DNA of 64,000 nucleotides, taken from Lachnospiraceae bacterium. Its GTDB lineage: Bacteria; Bacillota; Clostridia; Lachnospirales; Lachnospiraceae. Shown here one piece after another: positions 16,122 to 25,634 of this stretch. Below the pieces are notes generated by a model, which saw nothing but the letters and a program-made list of their open reading frames with translations, had not been told where the DNA came from and ran no database searches. The position numbers and the translations under genes are program-made. The stretch is taken from assembly GCA_900759665.1 (NCBI GenBank), contig CAAEWE010000025.1, forward strand, positions 18,180 through 82,179, written 5' to 3'. How positions within the stretch are numbered: position 1 is the stretch's first letter; every line of letters starts with the position of its first letter.

Positions 16122-17868
16122 GTTTCATAATATCCTCTGTAATCTGCTCTTTGGTCAGACGGTTATCCTTCAAAACCTCTGCCGCATCATAGCGGTCCAG
16201 GAATTCCTTCTTCAGACCGTAATTCAATACCTTCATCTCGCTGTCTCCATAGAAACGGGCAATCTTCTCACCAAAGCCGCCGTCCAGGATACCATCCTCC
16301 AGCGTGATCACTATGTCGTGATCTTTTTTCAGATCCTCTAACATATCCTGATCGATGCCGGTAATATAATATGGATTGATCACGGTTGCTTTTGTACCGG
16401 TCTTTTCCTCCAGCTCCTTCGCAACACTCTGCCCCAGAGAATAAAATGTACCAAGACCGACTACGGCAACCCTGCTTCCCTTCTGTGTGATCTCATATTT
16501 ATTCAGATCAGAGAAATCCTTTGTCACCTTCTGACCATCCGAGATCACCGGACCGCCCGGCAAACGGATGGCTACCGGATGGTCTGTCTGCTCCAGACTC
16601 CAGTCGAGCATCGCAATATATTCTTCCTTTGTAGCCGGTGCCAGATAAACGAGATTTGGAATATTTGCCATCATCGGAATATCATATAATCCCAGATGTG
16701 TCACATCATTCATACCATAAACCGTGCCACAGAAGGTAACGATGGTTGCCGCGTTATTGTTAATACAAAGATCCTGTGCGATCTGATCATACGTTCTCTG
16801 TACAAAGGTGCTGTATACACCCCATACCGGCTTTCCGCCATTGGCTGCAATACCAGATGCCAGTGCCACTGCCGTCTCCTCTGCGATTCCCACATCAACA
16901 AACTGCTTTCCGGCTTCCTCTCTCTTATCCTTTGTAAATCCAAGAACAGTCGGTGTTGCAGAAGTGATCGCTACCACAGAAGGATCCTTTTTCATCTTTT
17001 CCAACAGAAACTTTGCCGTAATATCGGAATAATCCTCTCCCTGAGGCACTTCCAACGGCTCTCCTGTCTCAATATGAAATGGACCATTATAATGCCAGCT
17101 TTCCTTATCCTTCTCTGCCGGAGCATAGCCCTTGCCCTTCTGTGTCTTAATATGGACAACCACAGGCTTTGTGCTGTCCTTGACGCTCCGGAATGCCTTG
17201 ATCAAGGCATCCACGTTATTTCCTTCGTCTACATAAACATAATCCAGTCCCATGGCACGGAACAGATTACACTCTGCCTCTCCCTTTGTCTCACGAAGCA
17301 GCTTCAGATTGCTGTACAGACCACCGTGGTTTTCTGCAATGGACATATCATTGTCATTTACTACAATGATCAGATTGCTTTCCAGCTCTGCAGCAAAATC
17401 AAGTCCCTCCAAAGCTTCTCCGCCACTGAGGGAACCATCACCGATCACAGCAATCACATTTTCCCTGCCACCGTTAAGGTCGCGTCCTTTTGCCAGACCG
17501 CATGCCAGACTGACCGAGGTAGAAGTATGTCCTACCGTAAAATGATCATGCTCACTCTCCTGCGGACTACTGTATCCGGTCACATCATCATAATGCTCCT
17601 CATACAGGTAAGCATCCTTTCTGCCTGTAAGCATCTTATGTGGATATGTCTGATGGGATACATCATACACGATCTTATCCTTAGGGGATTCAAATACATA
17701 ATGGAGCGCGATCGTTGCCTCCACCATACCAAAGTTTGGTCCGAAATGACCGCCATGAATACTTGCCCTCTTTAACAAAACCTGTCTCATCTCTGCTGCC
17801 AGCTTTGTCAGCTGTTCTCCTGATAATTTCTTTACGTCTTCTGGTCCATTGATCTGCTCTAAATACAT
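16114..17868 (-). CDS. 1-deoxy-D-xylulose-5-phosphate synthase-like transketolase
   Basis: 584 residues with the transketolase order: thiamine-diphosphate domain (GGHFGPNFGMVEATIALHYV, VYDVSHQTYPHKMLTGR, GDGSLSGGEALEGL, NDNDMSI), pyrimidine-binding domain (DVGIAEETAVALASGIAANG) and C-terminal transketolase domain. These match Dxs, which joins pyruvate and glyceraldehyde 3-phosphate at the start of the MEP isoprenoid and thiamine/pyridoxal routes. It is a little shorter than housekeeping Dxs (about 620) and is not beside isoprenoid genes, so it may be a second Dxs-like enzyme. The ATG follows AGGAGG. Regulation looks special: a 19-base-spacer promoter with a palindrome, then a leader terminator. 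Confidence 0.85.
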   Translation of the reverse strand: MYLEQINGPEDVKKLSGEQLTKLAAEMRQVLLKRASIHGGHFGPNFGMVEATIALHYVFESPKDKIVYDVSHQTYPHKMLTGRKDAYLYEEHYDDVTGYSSPQESEHDHFTVGHTSTSVSLACGLAKGRDLNGGRENVIAVIGDGSLSGGEALEGLDFAAELESNLIIVVNDNDMSIAENHGGLYSNLKLLRETKGEAECNLFRAMGLDYVYVDEGNNVDALIKAFRSVKDSTKPVVVHIKTQKGKGYAPAEKDKESWHYNGPFHIETGEPLEVPQGEDYSDITAKFLLEKMKKDPSVVAITSATPTVLGFTKDKREEAGKQFVDVGIAEETAVALASGIAANGGKPVWGVYSTFVQRTYDQIAQDLCINNNAATIVTFCGTVYGMNDVTHLGLYDIPMMANIPNLVYLAPATKEEYIAMLDWSLEQTDHPVAIRLPGGPVISDGQKVTKDFSDLNKYEITQKGSRVAVVGLGTFYSLGQSVAKELEEKTGTKATVINPYYITGIDQDMLEDLKKDHDIVITLEDGILDGGFGEKIARFYGDSEMKVLNYGLKKEFLDRYDAAEVLKDNRLTKEQITEDIMKLM

Positions 17869-17937
17869 ATTTTACCTCCTGATATATCTATATTTTTAAA
17901 AAGCAAAGCAGACATCACCACTTCTACTCTCAAAACA

Positions 17938-17971
17938 CAAAAATTGCGTTGACCACTACATCAACGCAATT
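17938..17971 (-). terminator. Leader terminator/attenuator of the dxs-like gene
   Basis: On the minus strand AATTGCGTTGA pairs with TCAACGCAATT around an 8-base loop and is followed by a T run. It lies between the promoter (17969-17999) and the start codon at 17868, almost at the transcription start, so readthrough must be controlled. Confidence 0.65.
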
Positions 17972-17999
17972 ATAACACTTAAAGTCGGCTTTAAGTCAA
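17969..17999 (-). promoter_or_regulatory. MerR-type promoter with 19-base spacer and palindromic operator
   Basis: -35 TTGACT at 17994-17999 and a perfect -10 TATAAT at 17969-17974 are separated by 19 bases. A 20-base palindrome, ACTTAAAGTCGGCTTTAAGT (17977-17996), fills the spacer and overlaps the -35. A long spacer with a centred inverted repeat of CTTTAAGT type is the classic arrangement for MerR-family activators, which twist the DNA to realign the two boxes. No MerR-family gene is in this window. Confidence 0.65.
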
Positions 18000-18041
18000 G
18001 AATCTTTCCTGACAAAAAATATAAATAATTTCTAAAGTTCT

Positions 18042-18845
18042 TTATAGCTTCTCAGCTATCTTTTTTTTGATCTCCACATATTTTCTGGTAGAGATCGGCA
18101 CACTGCTTCCATCCACCATTGCGGCCTCAAACCGTTTCATGGATTTGACCATAAGGGGATTTAACAGATAACTTTTATGCACACGCACTAACAACTCCGG
18201 ATACTTATCATGGATCATAGTAATACCCTCTGAGCTTTCAAAATCATCACGAATACAATGAAACTTTGTATAATGACCTGTACTTTTTACCGAAATGATT
18301 TCATTTTCTGCCAGATAAAGAATACTACTGTCCTTCCCTTTGATCGTCAAATGTCTGACCGATGGATTTACCGTAAATTTCTCAGCCAGAGGCGTCTCCG
18401 TAAAATGAACCGGATAAATGGTATCTCTGGCATCCATAGGGATCGCATTAGCAATAAAACAGGTACGGATCTTTGACACCTGATGCCGGCCGCCCCCGTC
18501 ATCCTTCTGCCACACCTGTCCCCAGTTAAGAAGCACTCTCTGATCACAGCGTATTACCTTCTGATCCGGATAAAAGGTATCCACTAGGAATGTCACTACC
18601 ACCTCACAGCTATTCTTGTCCTTCCACAAAAGCTCTGATTTCAAATCATAAAGCTCAAAAGTCAGATCATTCTGCTCCTGCATAAAAGCCTGTTCCAATG
18701 CCTTTTTGGTGTGAATGATCTGTCCCTCACATGGTCCATACCAGTAAATATCCTCATGCATGGCATCGATAAATGGCCGGATATCATTCTGATAATAGCT
18801 TCTTAATACACTTATGCTCCTCGCAACAATTGCTGTGGTGTTCAT
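18042..18845 (-). CDS. LytTR-type regulator with an N-terminal NTF2/SnoaL-like domain
   Basis: 267 residues. The C-terminal 105 residues are a LytTR DNA-binding domain: HLTIKGKDSSILYLAENEII, TKFHCIRDDFESSEGITMIH and LLVRVHKSYLLNPLMVKSMK. Residues 1-140 look like an NTF2/SnoaL-like cone (SISVLRSYYQNDIRPFIDAM, DIYWYGPCEGQIIHTKKALE), which in other proteins binds small ligands. There is no receiver domain, so this would be a one-component regulator. Targets are unknown; LytTR sites occur as paired direct repeats that I did not locate here. It is upstream of and on the same strand as the dxs-like gene, separated by that gene's own promoter. Confidence 0.8.
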   Translation of the reverse strand: MNTTAIVARSISVLRSYYQNDIRPFIDAMHEDIYWYGPCEGQIIHTKKALEQAFMQEQNDLTFELYDLKSELLWKDKNSCEVVVTFLVDTFYPDQKVIRCDQRVLLNWGQVWQKDDGGGRHQVSKIRTCFIANAIPMDARDTIYPVHFTETPLAEKFTVNPSVRHLTIKGKDSSILYLAENEIISVKSTGHYTKFHCIRDDFESSEGITMIHDKYPELLVRVHKSYLLNPLMVKSMKRFEAAMVDGSSVPISTRKYVEIKKKIAEKL

Positions 18846-19044
18846 AACCTGTATTTCCCCTTTCCCTATAACCAGTGCGTATTTATTCTTTCGTTCGGAT
18901 CTTGTTTCGTTCCGACAGACATACGTTCATTATCTTATATCTGACCTCAAAATGCAATGAATAAATTATTTTTTTGTTATTTGAATCTTTCCAGCAGTCC
19001 TCTGGTTTATGAAATTTTATCTCTTTTGATCCGTCCCTCCTTTT

Positions 19045-20691
19045 CTACTCCACCGGGTAGTCTTCCTTTGCCACATATTCAAAGAAATCAAAGTCGGCAT
19101 AATGCTTATGCTTTACACGGTCCGCACAGGTAATGCCCACCATGGTTCCCGTAAATTCTCCGTATTTACAATACTCATCGGAAAACTTTGTAGTATCAAA
19201 CGGGATACCGATCTTTTCATAATGCTCCCCGTCATACCCCCAGTAAAACTGTGAATGCTTCCCTCTGATCTCCAGCCGGAAATAGATCGGCACATTATCC
19301 ACTGCCTGTCTCGTATTGACAAACTCCGTTTTTACACCATTTTCCAGAGCGATAATGGATATCGCACTCTGTCCCAAGGTTTCACTGTAATATTTCCGCA
19401 GATTAATATAATTCATATTGTCATAATAAATGATGAGTCCTGCCGAATGCTGATGTACCTCCGGCACAAATTCCATCTTCGTCGTTATCGTTGCATAAAC
19501 ACTTGTAAGCTTTCTTGCCAGAATACTCACCTTATTCAGAGAGGTTCTTGACTCCTGTCCCCTTAATCGGACATATCCCTTTCTGGCGTGAATATCCGCA
19601 AAGCTTTGCGGCATAATGCGGGGCGCATAATAAAAGTTCCCCAGCTCCTCTCCATCAAAATCATCAAAGTCCGGTATCCCGGACACCTTGTATTCCGGCA
19701 ATGCACTTTCCTCACAGTATTCTTTGGCAATATTGCTTCCATCTGCCATGCGAAGCCATCCGTCTTTGGTCCATTTCATTTTCTGGATGGCAGTCTCTCT
19801 TCCCAGCGTGCAGCGAAGCTCCGGGCGGAACGGCCGGGAACAAAGATGTACCAGATACACCTCTCCAAGCTGCGTCTCCACATAACTTCCATGGCCGGCC
19901 TTTTGCAGTACCACATCCGGGTTAAAATACTTCGGCTTTAAATGATCCGGATCATGTCTTTCGTTGGACTCTATCGGATTAGAAGTAACGATCGGATTCT
20001 TCGGATCTCCCTCATAAGGTCCCCATACACTTTTGGCGCGCCCCATGGTCACACAATGATTATATCCGGTTCCGCCCTCGGCACACATAATATAATAATA
20101 TCCGTTTCGTTTGGTCAGATGCGGAGCTTCAATACAGCCCCGGTCCGTTCCACCCTTCCAGATCCGTTTTGGATATCCAATGATCTCCTTTTTCTCCGGG
20201 TCATACTCGGAAACAGCGATCACTCCCGGCTTCTCATAGCCCTCCCTTGTCTCCCAGTCCAAAGATACAATGTATTTACGTCCATCGTCGTCATGAAGAA
20301 TCGAAGCATCAAAACCAGAAGAATGCAGATATACCGGTTCACTCCACGGTCCCGTAATATCCCTGGCTGTGATCAGAAAATTGTCCACATCAAAATAACG
20401 GGCATTCATAGAATTCATTACACCATAGATCACATAAAACATATCCTCTGCCTCGCAGTAAGTAAGACATGGTGCCCAGATCCCTTTCGCAGAAGGAAGC
20501 TTTTTGAGGTCCGGATTGCTGTCATCCGTCAGCACATGGGTATAAAGCTCCCAGTTTTTCATATCGCGGGAATGATAGATCGGAATCCCCGGAAACCACT
20601 CAAAGGTAGATACGGCAATATAATAATCATCCCCTTTCCGGCAGATACAAGGATCCGGATTAAAACCTTTTATAATTGGATTTTTAAGCAT
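19045..20691 (-). CDS. Glycoside hydrolase family 43 (beta-xylosidase/arabinofuranosidase type)
   Basis: 548 residues from ATG 20691, which has GGAGGAAATAAAA upstream; the longer reading has no such site. The five-bladed propeller carries the GH43 triad: D13 in GFNPDPC, D128 in GFDASI and E188 in CIEAPHL. A C-terminal beta-sandwich (about 340-548; YATITTKMEFVPE, SAGLIIYYDNMNYINL) matches the XynB-like accessory domain of the subfamilies acting on xylo- or arabino-oligosaccharides. There is no signal peptide, so it works in the cytoplasm. It is last in an operon with GH30, GH42, a sugar symporter and GH5. Confidence 0.92.
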   Translation of the reverse strand: MLKNPIIKGFNPDPCICRKGDDYYIAVSTFEWFPGIPIYHSRDMKNWELYTHVLTDDSNPDLKKLPSAKGIWAPCLTYCEAEDMFYVIYGVMNSMNARYFDVDNFLITARDITGPWSEPVYLHSSGFDASILHDDDGRKYIVSLDWETREGYEKPGVIAVSEYDPEKKEIIGYPKRIWKGGTDRGCIEAPHLTKRNGYYYIMCAEGGTGYNHCVTMGRAKSVWGPYEGDPKNPIVTSNPIESNERHDPDHLKPKYFNPDVVLQKAGHGSYVETQLGEVYLVHLCSRPFRPELRCTLGRETAIQKMKWTKDGWLRMADGSNIAKEYCEESALPEYKVSGIPDFDDFDGEELGNFYYAPRIMPQSFADIHARKGYVRLRGQESRTSLNKVSILARKLTSVYATITTKMEFVPEVHQHSAGLIIYYDNMNYINLRKYYSETLGQSAISIIALENGVKTEFVNTRQAVDNVPIYFRLEIRGKHSQFYWGYDGEHYEKIGIPFDTTKFSDEYCKYGEFTGTMVGITCADRVKHKHYADFDFFEYVAKEDYPVE

Positions 20692-20728
20692 TTTTATTTC
20701 CTCCATTTCATAAAAATGATCAATGCAT

Positions 20729-22069
20729 TTACTCGTCACTGATCACGCCACTGACTATACTGTAGGCAGACAGCAGGATTTCTGCTTCTTTTCCCAAGAT
20801 CCGTATATGAACCGGTACTGCTTCCTCTCCCCGGTTCAACAGGATCAATACGATCCTGCCATCCGGATTTTCCCATGCCGTGACATCGATCTCATCAGTA
20901 TACCTGCTAAAACCGAGCCGCACGGCCCCCGGCTTGATAAAATGTGCAAAATGCCAGTAGTAATCTGCACTCATCCTCTGCAGTAATTCCTTTCGCTCCT
21001 GATCATACAGAAACGGTGCATCACAGTAATTACCCACATGATTGGGTCCGCCCTCTTTGTTCAGAAGGATATTCCAGTCATAAAATGCATTCATGCCATG
21101 GTTCAGATTTCCGATCATATCATGGGCGAGCCGGCCGGCATTGACCGCTTCTGCATCAGAATCAAACTTGTTATATTCCAGGCAGCTTTCAGACAATATC
21201 AGTTTTTTCCCTGGAAACTGCTGTCGTACCAGATCCAATGCCTCAAAATGATCCCCACTGTACCAGTGAAATGCAGCTCCTGCAATCATGCCATCTGTCG
21301 CCGCATCAATCAGATCGCAGGCTCTATCATAAATGCGTTCCTTATTGTGATCCCATATAAAGATCTCCACATGCTCCAGACCGGCCTGCTTCATGGCAGG
21401 ATATAAATAACCGGTAAGAAACTCTTTTTCCTGTTGCGGGGAATACACACAGGAATCCCAGTTCTGGACAGCCTTTGGTTCATTCTGTATTGATATACGC
21501 TCCACCTCATAACCGCATTTTTCGAACTCTGTGATATAGCGGCAGATACATTTTGCCCATAATGGATAATACTCCTTTTTTAAACTGCCGCCATTCTTAC
21601 GGGAATTATTTGTTTTCATAAACTCCGGAGGTGACCAGGGAGACAACATTATCTTTAATGGCTTTTGTGCCATCTTCTGGGCCGCTGCAAGAAGCGGAAG
21701 AATATATTTCTCTGTGTCAGAAAAATCAAATGACTCCAGATCCTGATCCCTTGGATCCTTTATGGCAGAATACAGATGTGTTGAAAAATCACAGCTGTCC
21801 ATATGGATTCTCACTTTCTGATAATTCATATGATCCGGATGAAAATACATCGTAAGGAGTCTTTCCTTCTGTTCCGGGTCCAGCTGCTGAAACACATAAC
21901 CGGCTGCATCCGTAACAGCCCCTCCAAACCCTTCAAAGCTCTGGTATTTCACTTGCGGATAAACATTTACCACCTGATTCTCCACACCATCATCATCAAC
22001 AAATTCCACTGTTTTTTCATGCTGTTCCAGCTTTTTTATCCCAACACTTTCCACATAGGTCAGTTTCAT
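20729..22069 (-). CDS. Glycoside hydrolase family 30
   Basis: 446 residues: a TIM barrel with a short C-terminal beta domain. The N-terminal SFEGFGGAVTDAA and the catalytic pair E197 (acid/base, ISIQNEP) and E294 (nucleophile, LILSESC) are the GH30 signature. Members act on beta-linked glucosyl, xylosyl or fucosyl substrates; the exact one is not deducible. There is no signal peptide. Its start overlaps the GH42 stop by four bases (ATGA), showing translational coupling, and GH43 follows after 37 bases. Confidence 0.9.
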   Translation of the reverse strand: MKLTYVESVGIKKLEQHEKTVEFVDDDGVENQVVNVYPQVKYQSFEGFGGAVTDAAGYVFQQLDPEQKERLLTMYFHPDHMNYQKVRIHMDSCDFSTHLYSAIKDPRDQDLESFDFSDTEKYILPLLAAAQKMAQKPLKIMLSPWSPPEFMKTNNSRKNGGSLKKEYYPLWAKCICRYITEFEKCGYEVERISIQNEPKAVQNWDSCVYSPQQEKEFLTGYLYPAMKQAGLEHVEIFIWDHNKERIYDRACDLIDAATDGMIAGAAFHWYSGDHFEALDLVRQQFPGKKLILSESCLEYNKFDSDAEAVNAGRLAHDMIGNLNHGMNAFYDWNILLNKEGGPNHVGNYCDAPFLYDQERKELLQRMSADYYWHFAHFIKPGAVRLGFSRYTDEIDVTAWENPDGRIVLILLNRGEEAVPVHIRILGKEAEILLSAYSIVSGVISDE

Positions 22070-24117
22070 GCTTTTCCTCCTTCCTTCTCCCTCAGAATCA
22101 TAACACCCCAGTCTTTCAACGGCAGACTCTGCCCCTTTTTAAAACATTTCCCTGTGAGAATATCCTCCACCGTCTCAAAAGGACAAGGGATACTTTTCTC
22201 ATCCTCACTGTAATGAAGAACATAGTGTATTATTTCATCTTTTGCGTTGATCCCGCTGCGAACGACCACAGGCCACAGAATATCGTCCTCAAAATAATTG
22301 TCAATGCCGGCACAAAGTACGGCATCCTTCAGTATTTCTTTCAGCTTGTCCTTCGTCACATAACAGCCTGCATAATATCCATATCCCTGACCAAAAGCAT
22401 TCTTTGTAACCGCCGCATATCTGCCCCAATATTTGTGCTCATACTGTTCCATCACCTGGGCACCCTCCGGTTTTAACAATTCTGCAAAATATAAAACTTT
22501 TTCTCCGTCAACCCGGATCTTCCCCGGCTCAGTAAACTGATTATAACTCATACCGAAGCACTCTGTCATACCATGAGGCTGCGCATCCGGATACACGCTT
22601 AAATGGCGGTCTGCCACAAATGACTTGAAGGAGCTGACCAGCACACCCCCGGCCTGCACATACTGTTTCATTTTCTGCACAAATTCATCTGATACACTGT
22701 ATAATGCAGGAGTAACGATCATCTGATACGGCTTTTCTTCCTGTACAAACCGTTCTTCCAGCTGATGAATATCTATCACATCGCATAAAATATTCATTTC
22801 ATACAGACAGTCATACATCCAGCGGACCACATCGTTATAGCTCAAGTCCCTGTCAATCGGAAACCACTTGAAACTGTTTAAAGACTGGTTATCCACTACC
22901 AGTGCCACCGGGCTTTTTCTGGAAATACACAGGACTTCCTTTCCAATTTCCGCGATCTCCCGGCCAAACTCTCCCGCTTCCTCATATGCAGGATTCGTTG
23001 AAAGATCATGGCTTAAAACACCTTTCCAGTATGTCTCATATCCGTTATGAATCGAGTGCCAGTTCCAGTACAGGATCCCCTCTGCACCACTTGCCAGATG
23101 GCTGTATCCCTGCAGCCGCAGCTGCCCCGGATACGGTGTCCAGTATTTAAATGCCTGTGCCTGACATTCCAGAACCAGATAGGAGCTGTTCTTCAGAGTG
23201 CGGATGGAATCGCCGCCAAATGCAATCTCTGCCCCGGTCAGGTCATCCTGTGTCGGATGGTAGATATCTGTTCCTGCTATGGTCACCGCCTTAGACGCTT
23301 CATAATGATTTATGTCCGGCTGCACACCGTATGAATATCCATCCTGTGCAATATCCGCTCCGAACTTCTTCCATTCAAAATCAAAATTATGTGTGATAAA
23401 CTGATCCCGTCTCTTATATTTCTTTACAAGCTCCGACTGCCACATCAGATATTCCGCTGCCAGCCTCCTCTGAAATTTGGCAAATTCGCTGGCGAGCCCG
23501 CCGTGAATGCAGCCGGCCATATCCGGAAAATCGGACCAGTCGTGGATCGAATTACTCCAATAACGCAGTCCAAACACCTCATTTAACTGCTCTGTTGTAT
23601 GGAACTGCTCCTTAAGATACTCCACGAACATTGCCTGCACCTGTGGAGAAGCTGTTCCGTAATGTTTTGTTTCATTGTCAATCTGAAATCCGATCACGCA
23701 TGGATGCTTCGCCGTATGGTCAAGCAATTTACAGATTACATTTTCAGCACACTGTCGAAACACCGGATGAACAATATCCATGATCTGGCGTCGTCCATAT
23801 TTTGCCCTGGCATAACCATCAAATACCATCACCTCCGGACATTTCTTTTCCAGCCAGGATGGAATGGCATAGGTAGGCGTCCCGATCACTGCGTACATCC
23901 CGGCTTTTTCTACCGCTGCGAGAACTTTGTCAATATAGGAAAAATCAAATGTTCCTTCTACCGGTTCCAGAGTGCTCCATGTCGATTCGGCAATACGGAC
24001 CGTGTTCATCCCCGCCTCCTGCATCATAACAATATCCTCCTGCAGGCGTTCATAGGGCATATACTCCGGATAATATGCTGCTCCAAACATAATGTCTTTT
24101 TTTGCAAATTCTTTCAT
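22066..24117 (-). CDS. Glycoside hydrolase family 42 beta-galactosidase
   Basis: 683 residues. A TIM barrel has catalytic E149 in GFQIDNET and E317 in YLVLECQAQ. A trimerisation-type domain with LALVVDNQSLNSFKWFPIDR-like text and a small C-terminal beta domain follow. GH42 enzymes remove galactose, or sometimes arabinose, from oligosaccharides inside the cell. No signal peptide is present. It lies in the GH5-symporter-GH42-GH30-GH43 operon, so its substrate is probably a galactose- or arabinose-decorated plant oligosaccharide. Confidence 0.93.
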   Translation of the reverse strand: MKEFAKKDIMFGAAYYPEYMPYERLQEDIVMMQEAGMNTVRIAESTWSTLEPVEGTFDFSYIDKVLAAVEKAGMYAVIGTPTYAIPSWLEKKCPEVMVFDGYARAKYGRRQIMDIVHPVFRQCAENVICKLLDHTAKHPCVIGFQIDNETKHYGTASPQVQAMFVEYLKEQFHTTEQLNEVFGLRYWSNSIHDWSDFPDMAGCIHGGLASEFAKFQRRLAAEYLMWQSELVKKYKRRDQFITHNFDFEWKKFGADIAQDGYSYGVQPDINHYEASKAVTIAGTDIYHPTQDDLTGAEIAFGGDSIRTLKNSSYLVLECQAQAFKYWTPYPGQLRLQGYSHLASGAEGILYWNWHSIHNGYETYWKGVLSHDLSTNPAYEEAGEFGREIAEIGKEVLCISRKSPVALVVDNQSLNSFKWFPIDRDLSYNDVVRWMYDCLYEMNILCDVIDIHQLEERFVQEEKPYQMIVTPALYSVSDEFVQKMKQYVQAGGVLVSSFKSFVADRHLSVYPDAQPHGMTECFGMSYNQFTEPGKIRVDGEKVLYFAELLKPEGAQVMEQYEHKYWGRYAAVTKNAFGQGYGYYAGCYVTKDKLKEILKDAVLCAGIDNYFEDDILWPVVVRSGINAKDEIIHYVLHYSEDEKSIPCPFETVEDILTGKCFKKGQSLPLKDWGVMILREKEGGKA

Positions 24118-24213
24118 GACATTCCTCCATCACACATAAATTCATATAAGACAGACCTTCCAAAACCACAATGATCCCGGAAGGTCTTTTTTACTTTTGT
24201 TTTGTACCGATCA

Positions 24214-25611
24214 CTACTGATCGTTACGGTGCTTTCCCTGCTCCAGATCTGCGATCACCCGATCGTACTTCTTATCCAGATCAAAGAATATCATGCAGAC
24301 TACAACGATCGCAACCATAATAAACGGAATCCATGCGAAAGACCAATTAATGGCAGCCAGTGCTTTTGCCGACTGTACTGTCTTCTTTGCATCAAATTGA
24401 CCGAAGCCTAAAACCCAGCCCAGTGCTGCAGTACCAATACCGGAACCAACCTTCATGCAGAAAGAAGAAGCTGCATTTCCCATACCGGCAGTTCCATATC
24501 CGTTATACCATTCTCCGTATGTGATCGCATCCTGCAAAAGGCCGAACATAGAAGCTCCACCGCAGGCAAATCCCATACCTTTTACAACTGATAATACACA
24601 TGTTGCCGTGACATTGGTTGTAAAACCAGAAAGAAGAAATCCGATTCCGGAAACTGCCATTCCATACATAAACAGATTTTTCTTGGAAACCTTTTTCATA
24701 ATAAACGGTGTCACAAACAGGAATGCAATCTGTGCCATGGACAGACAGTTTGAAATAATGGCGTATTTCCCGGCATTTCCAACATTATATTGGGCAAAAA
24801 ATACAGCAGATCCAAAGAAACAGGACATCATAAAGTACATAGCAAAGATTGCGATCACAAGCAGTACCCAGTACTTATTTACAAATAATCCCTTAAGCCC
24901 CTTAATGAAAGAAACCCGATTTTCTTTTGCTTCTTTCTGATCAGAGCCACCTTCAACGACACGCTCCTTACACATAAAGAATGTAAACATATTCAAGATC
25001 ACAAATACGATCATCAAAACAATAAATGTCAGCGTCCAGCCCTTCTGGGAATAAACGTCTCCACCACCAAAAGCTGCTGTCATCTTTAATACGACCGTAT
25101 TGATCGTCATCGTACCTGCTGTTGCCAGAAGGTTACGGAAGTTTCCAAGAAGGCCTCTCTCATACTGGTTCGTTGTCATCAGTCCGTTGAGTGTAGCATA
25201 TGGGACATTAATGCCTGTATAGAAGATCGTAGAAACTAAGTTGTATGTCAGGAACATATACGCTAACTGTGTCTTGCCAACAAATGATGACGGAACGGTA
25301 AACATCAGAACCGTACATACCGCTAACGGAACGCATAATCTGGCGATCCATGGACGGGCTTTTCCCCATTTGCTGTGGGTATGATCAATAATGTAGCCCA
25401 TTACCAGATCTGAAATACCATCAAATATTTTTGAAATTGCAATGATCGAAGCGGCAGCTGCTGCGCTGGCTCCCACCACATTGGTGTAATATACTAACAA
25501 AAAAGCACTAATTGCAGAATATACTAAATTTCCTGCATAGTCTCCTATACCATAAGCAAAACGCTCTAAAAAGGAAAGCTTTGCATTCGGATTCATCTTA
25601 TTTTCATTCAT
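24214..25611 (-). CDS. GPH-family oligosaccharide:cation symporter
   Basis: 465 residues, about 12 membrane helices, major facilitator fold. The glycoside-pentoside-hexuronide group is shown by FAYGIGDYAGNLVYSAISAF near residue 16, ISDLVMGYIIDHTHSKWGKA (about 65-84) and RPWIARLC. It probably brings xylo-, galacto- or arabino-oligosaccharides into the cell with a cation, to be cut by the enzymes beside it. AGGAGG precedes the ATG. The gap to GH5 upstream is 23 bases. Confidence 0.92.
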   Translation of the reverse strand: MNENKMNPNAKLSFLERFAYGIGDYAGNLVYSAISAFLLVYYTNVVGASAAAAASIIAISKIFDGISDLVMGYIIDHTHSKWGKARPWIARLCVPLAVCTVLMFTVPSSFVGKTQLAYMFLTYNLVSTIFYTGINVPYATLNGLMTTNQYERGLLGNFRNLLATAGTMTINTVVLKMTAAFGGGDVYSQKGWTLTFIVLMIVFVILNMFTFFMCKERVVEGGSDQKEAKENRVSFIKGLKGLFVNKYWVLLVIAIFAMYFMMSCFFGSAVFFAQYNVGNAGKYAIISNCLSMAQIAFLFVTPFIMKKVSKKNLFMYGMAVSGIGFLLSGFTTNVTATCVLSVVKGMGFACGGASMFGLLQDAITYGEWYNGYGTAGMGNAASSFCMKVGSGIGTAALGWVLGFGQFDAKKTVQSAKALAAINWSFAWIPFIMVAIVVVCMIFFDLDKKYDRVIADLEQGKHRNDQ

Positions 25612-25634
25612 AATCGTTACCTCCTGTTTTGTAA

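Noticed and set aside
16696..17775. 359-codon plus-strand frame
   Set aside because: Antisense to the dxs-like gene, Cys/His-rich, no ribosome binding site.
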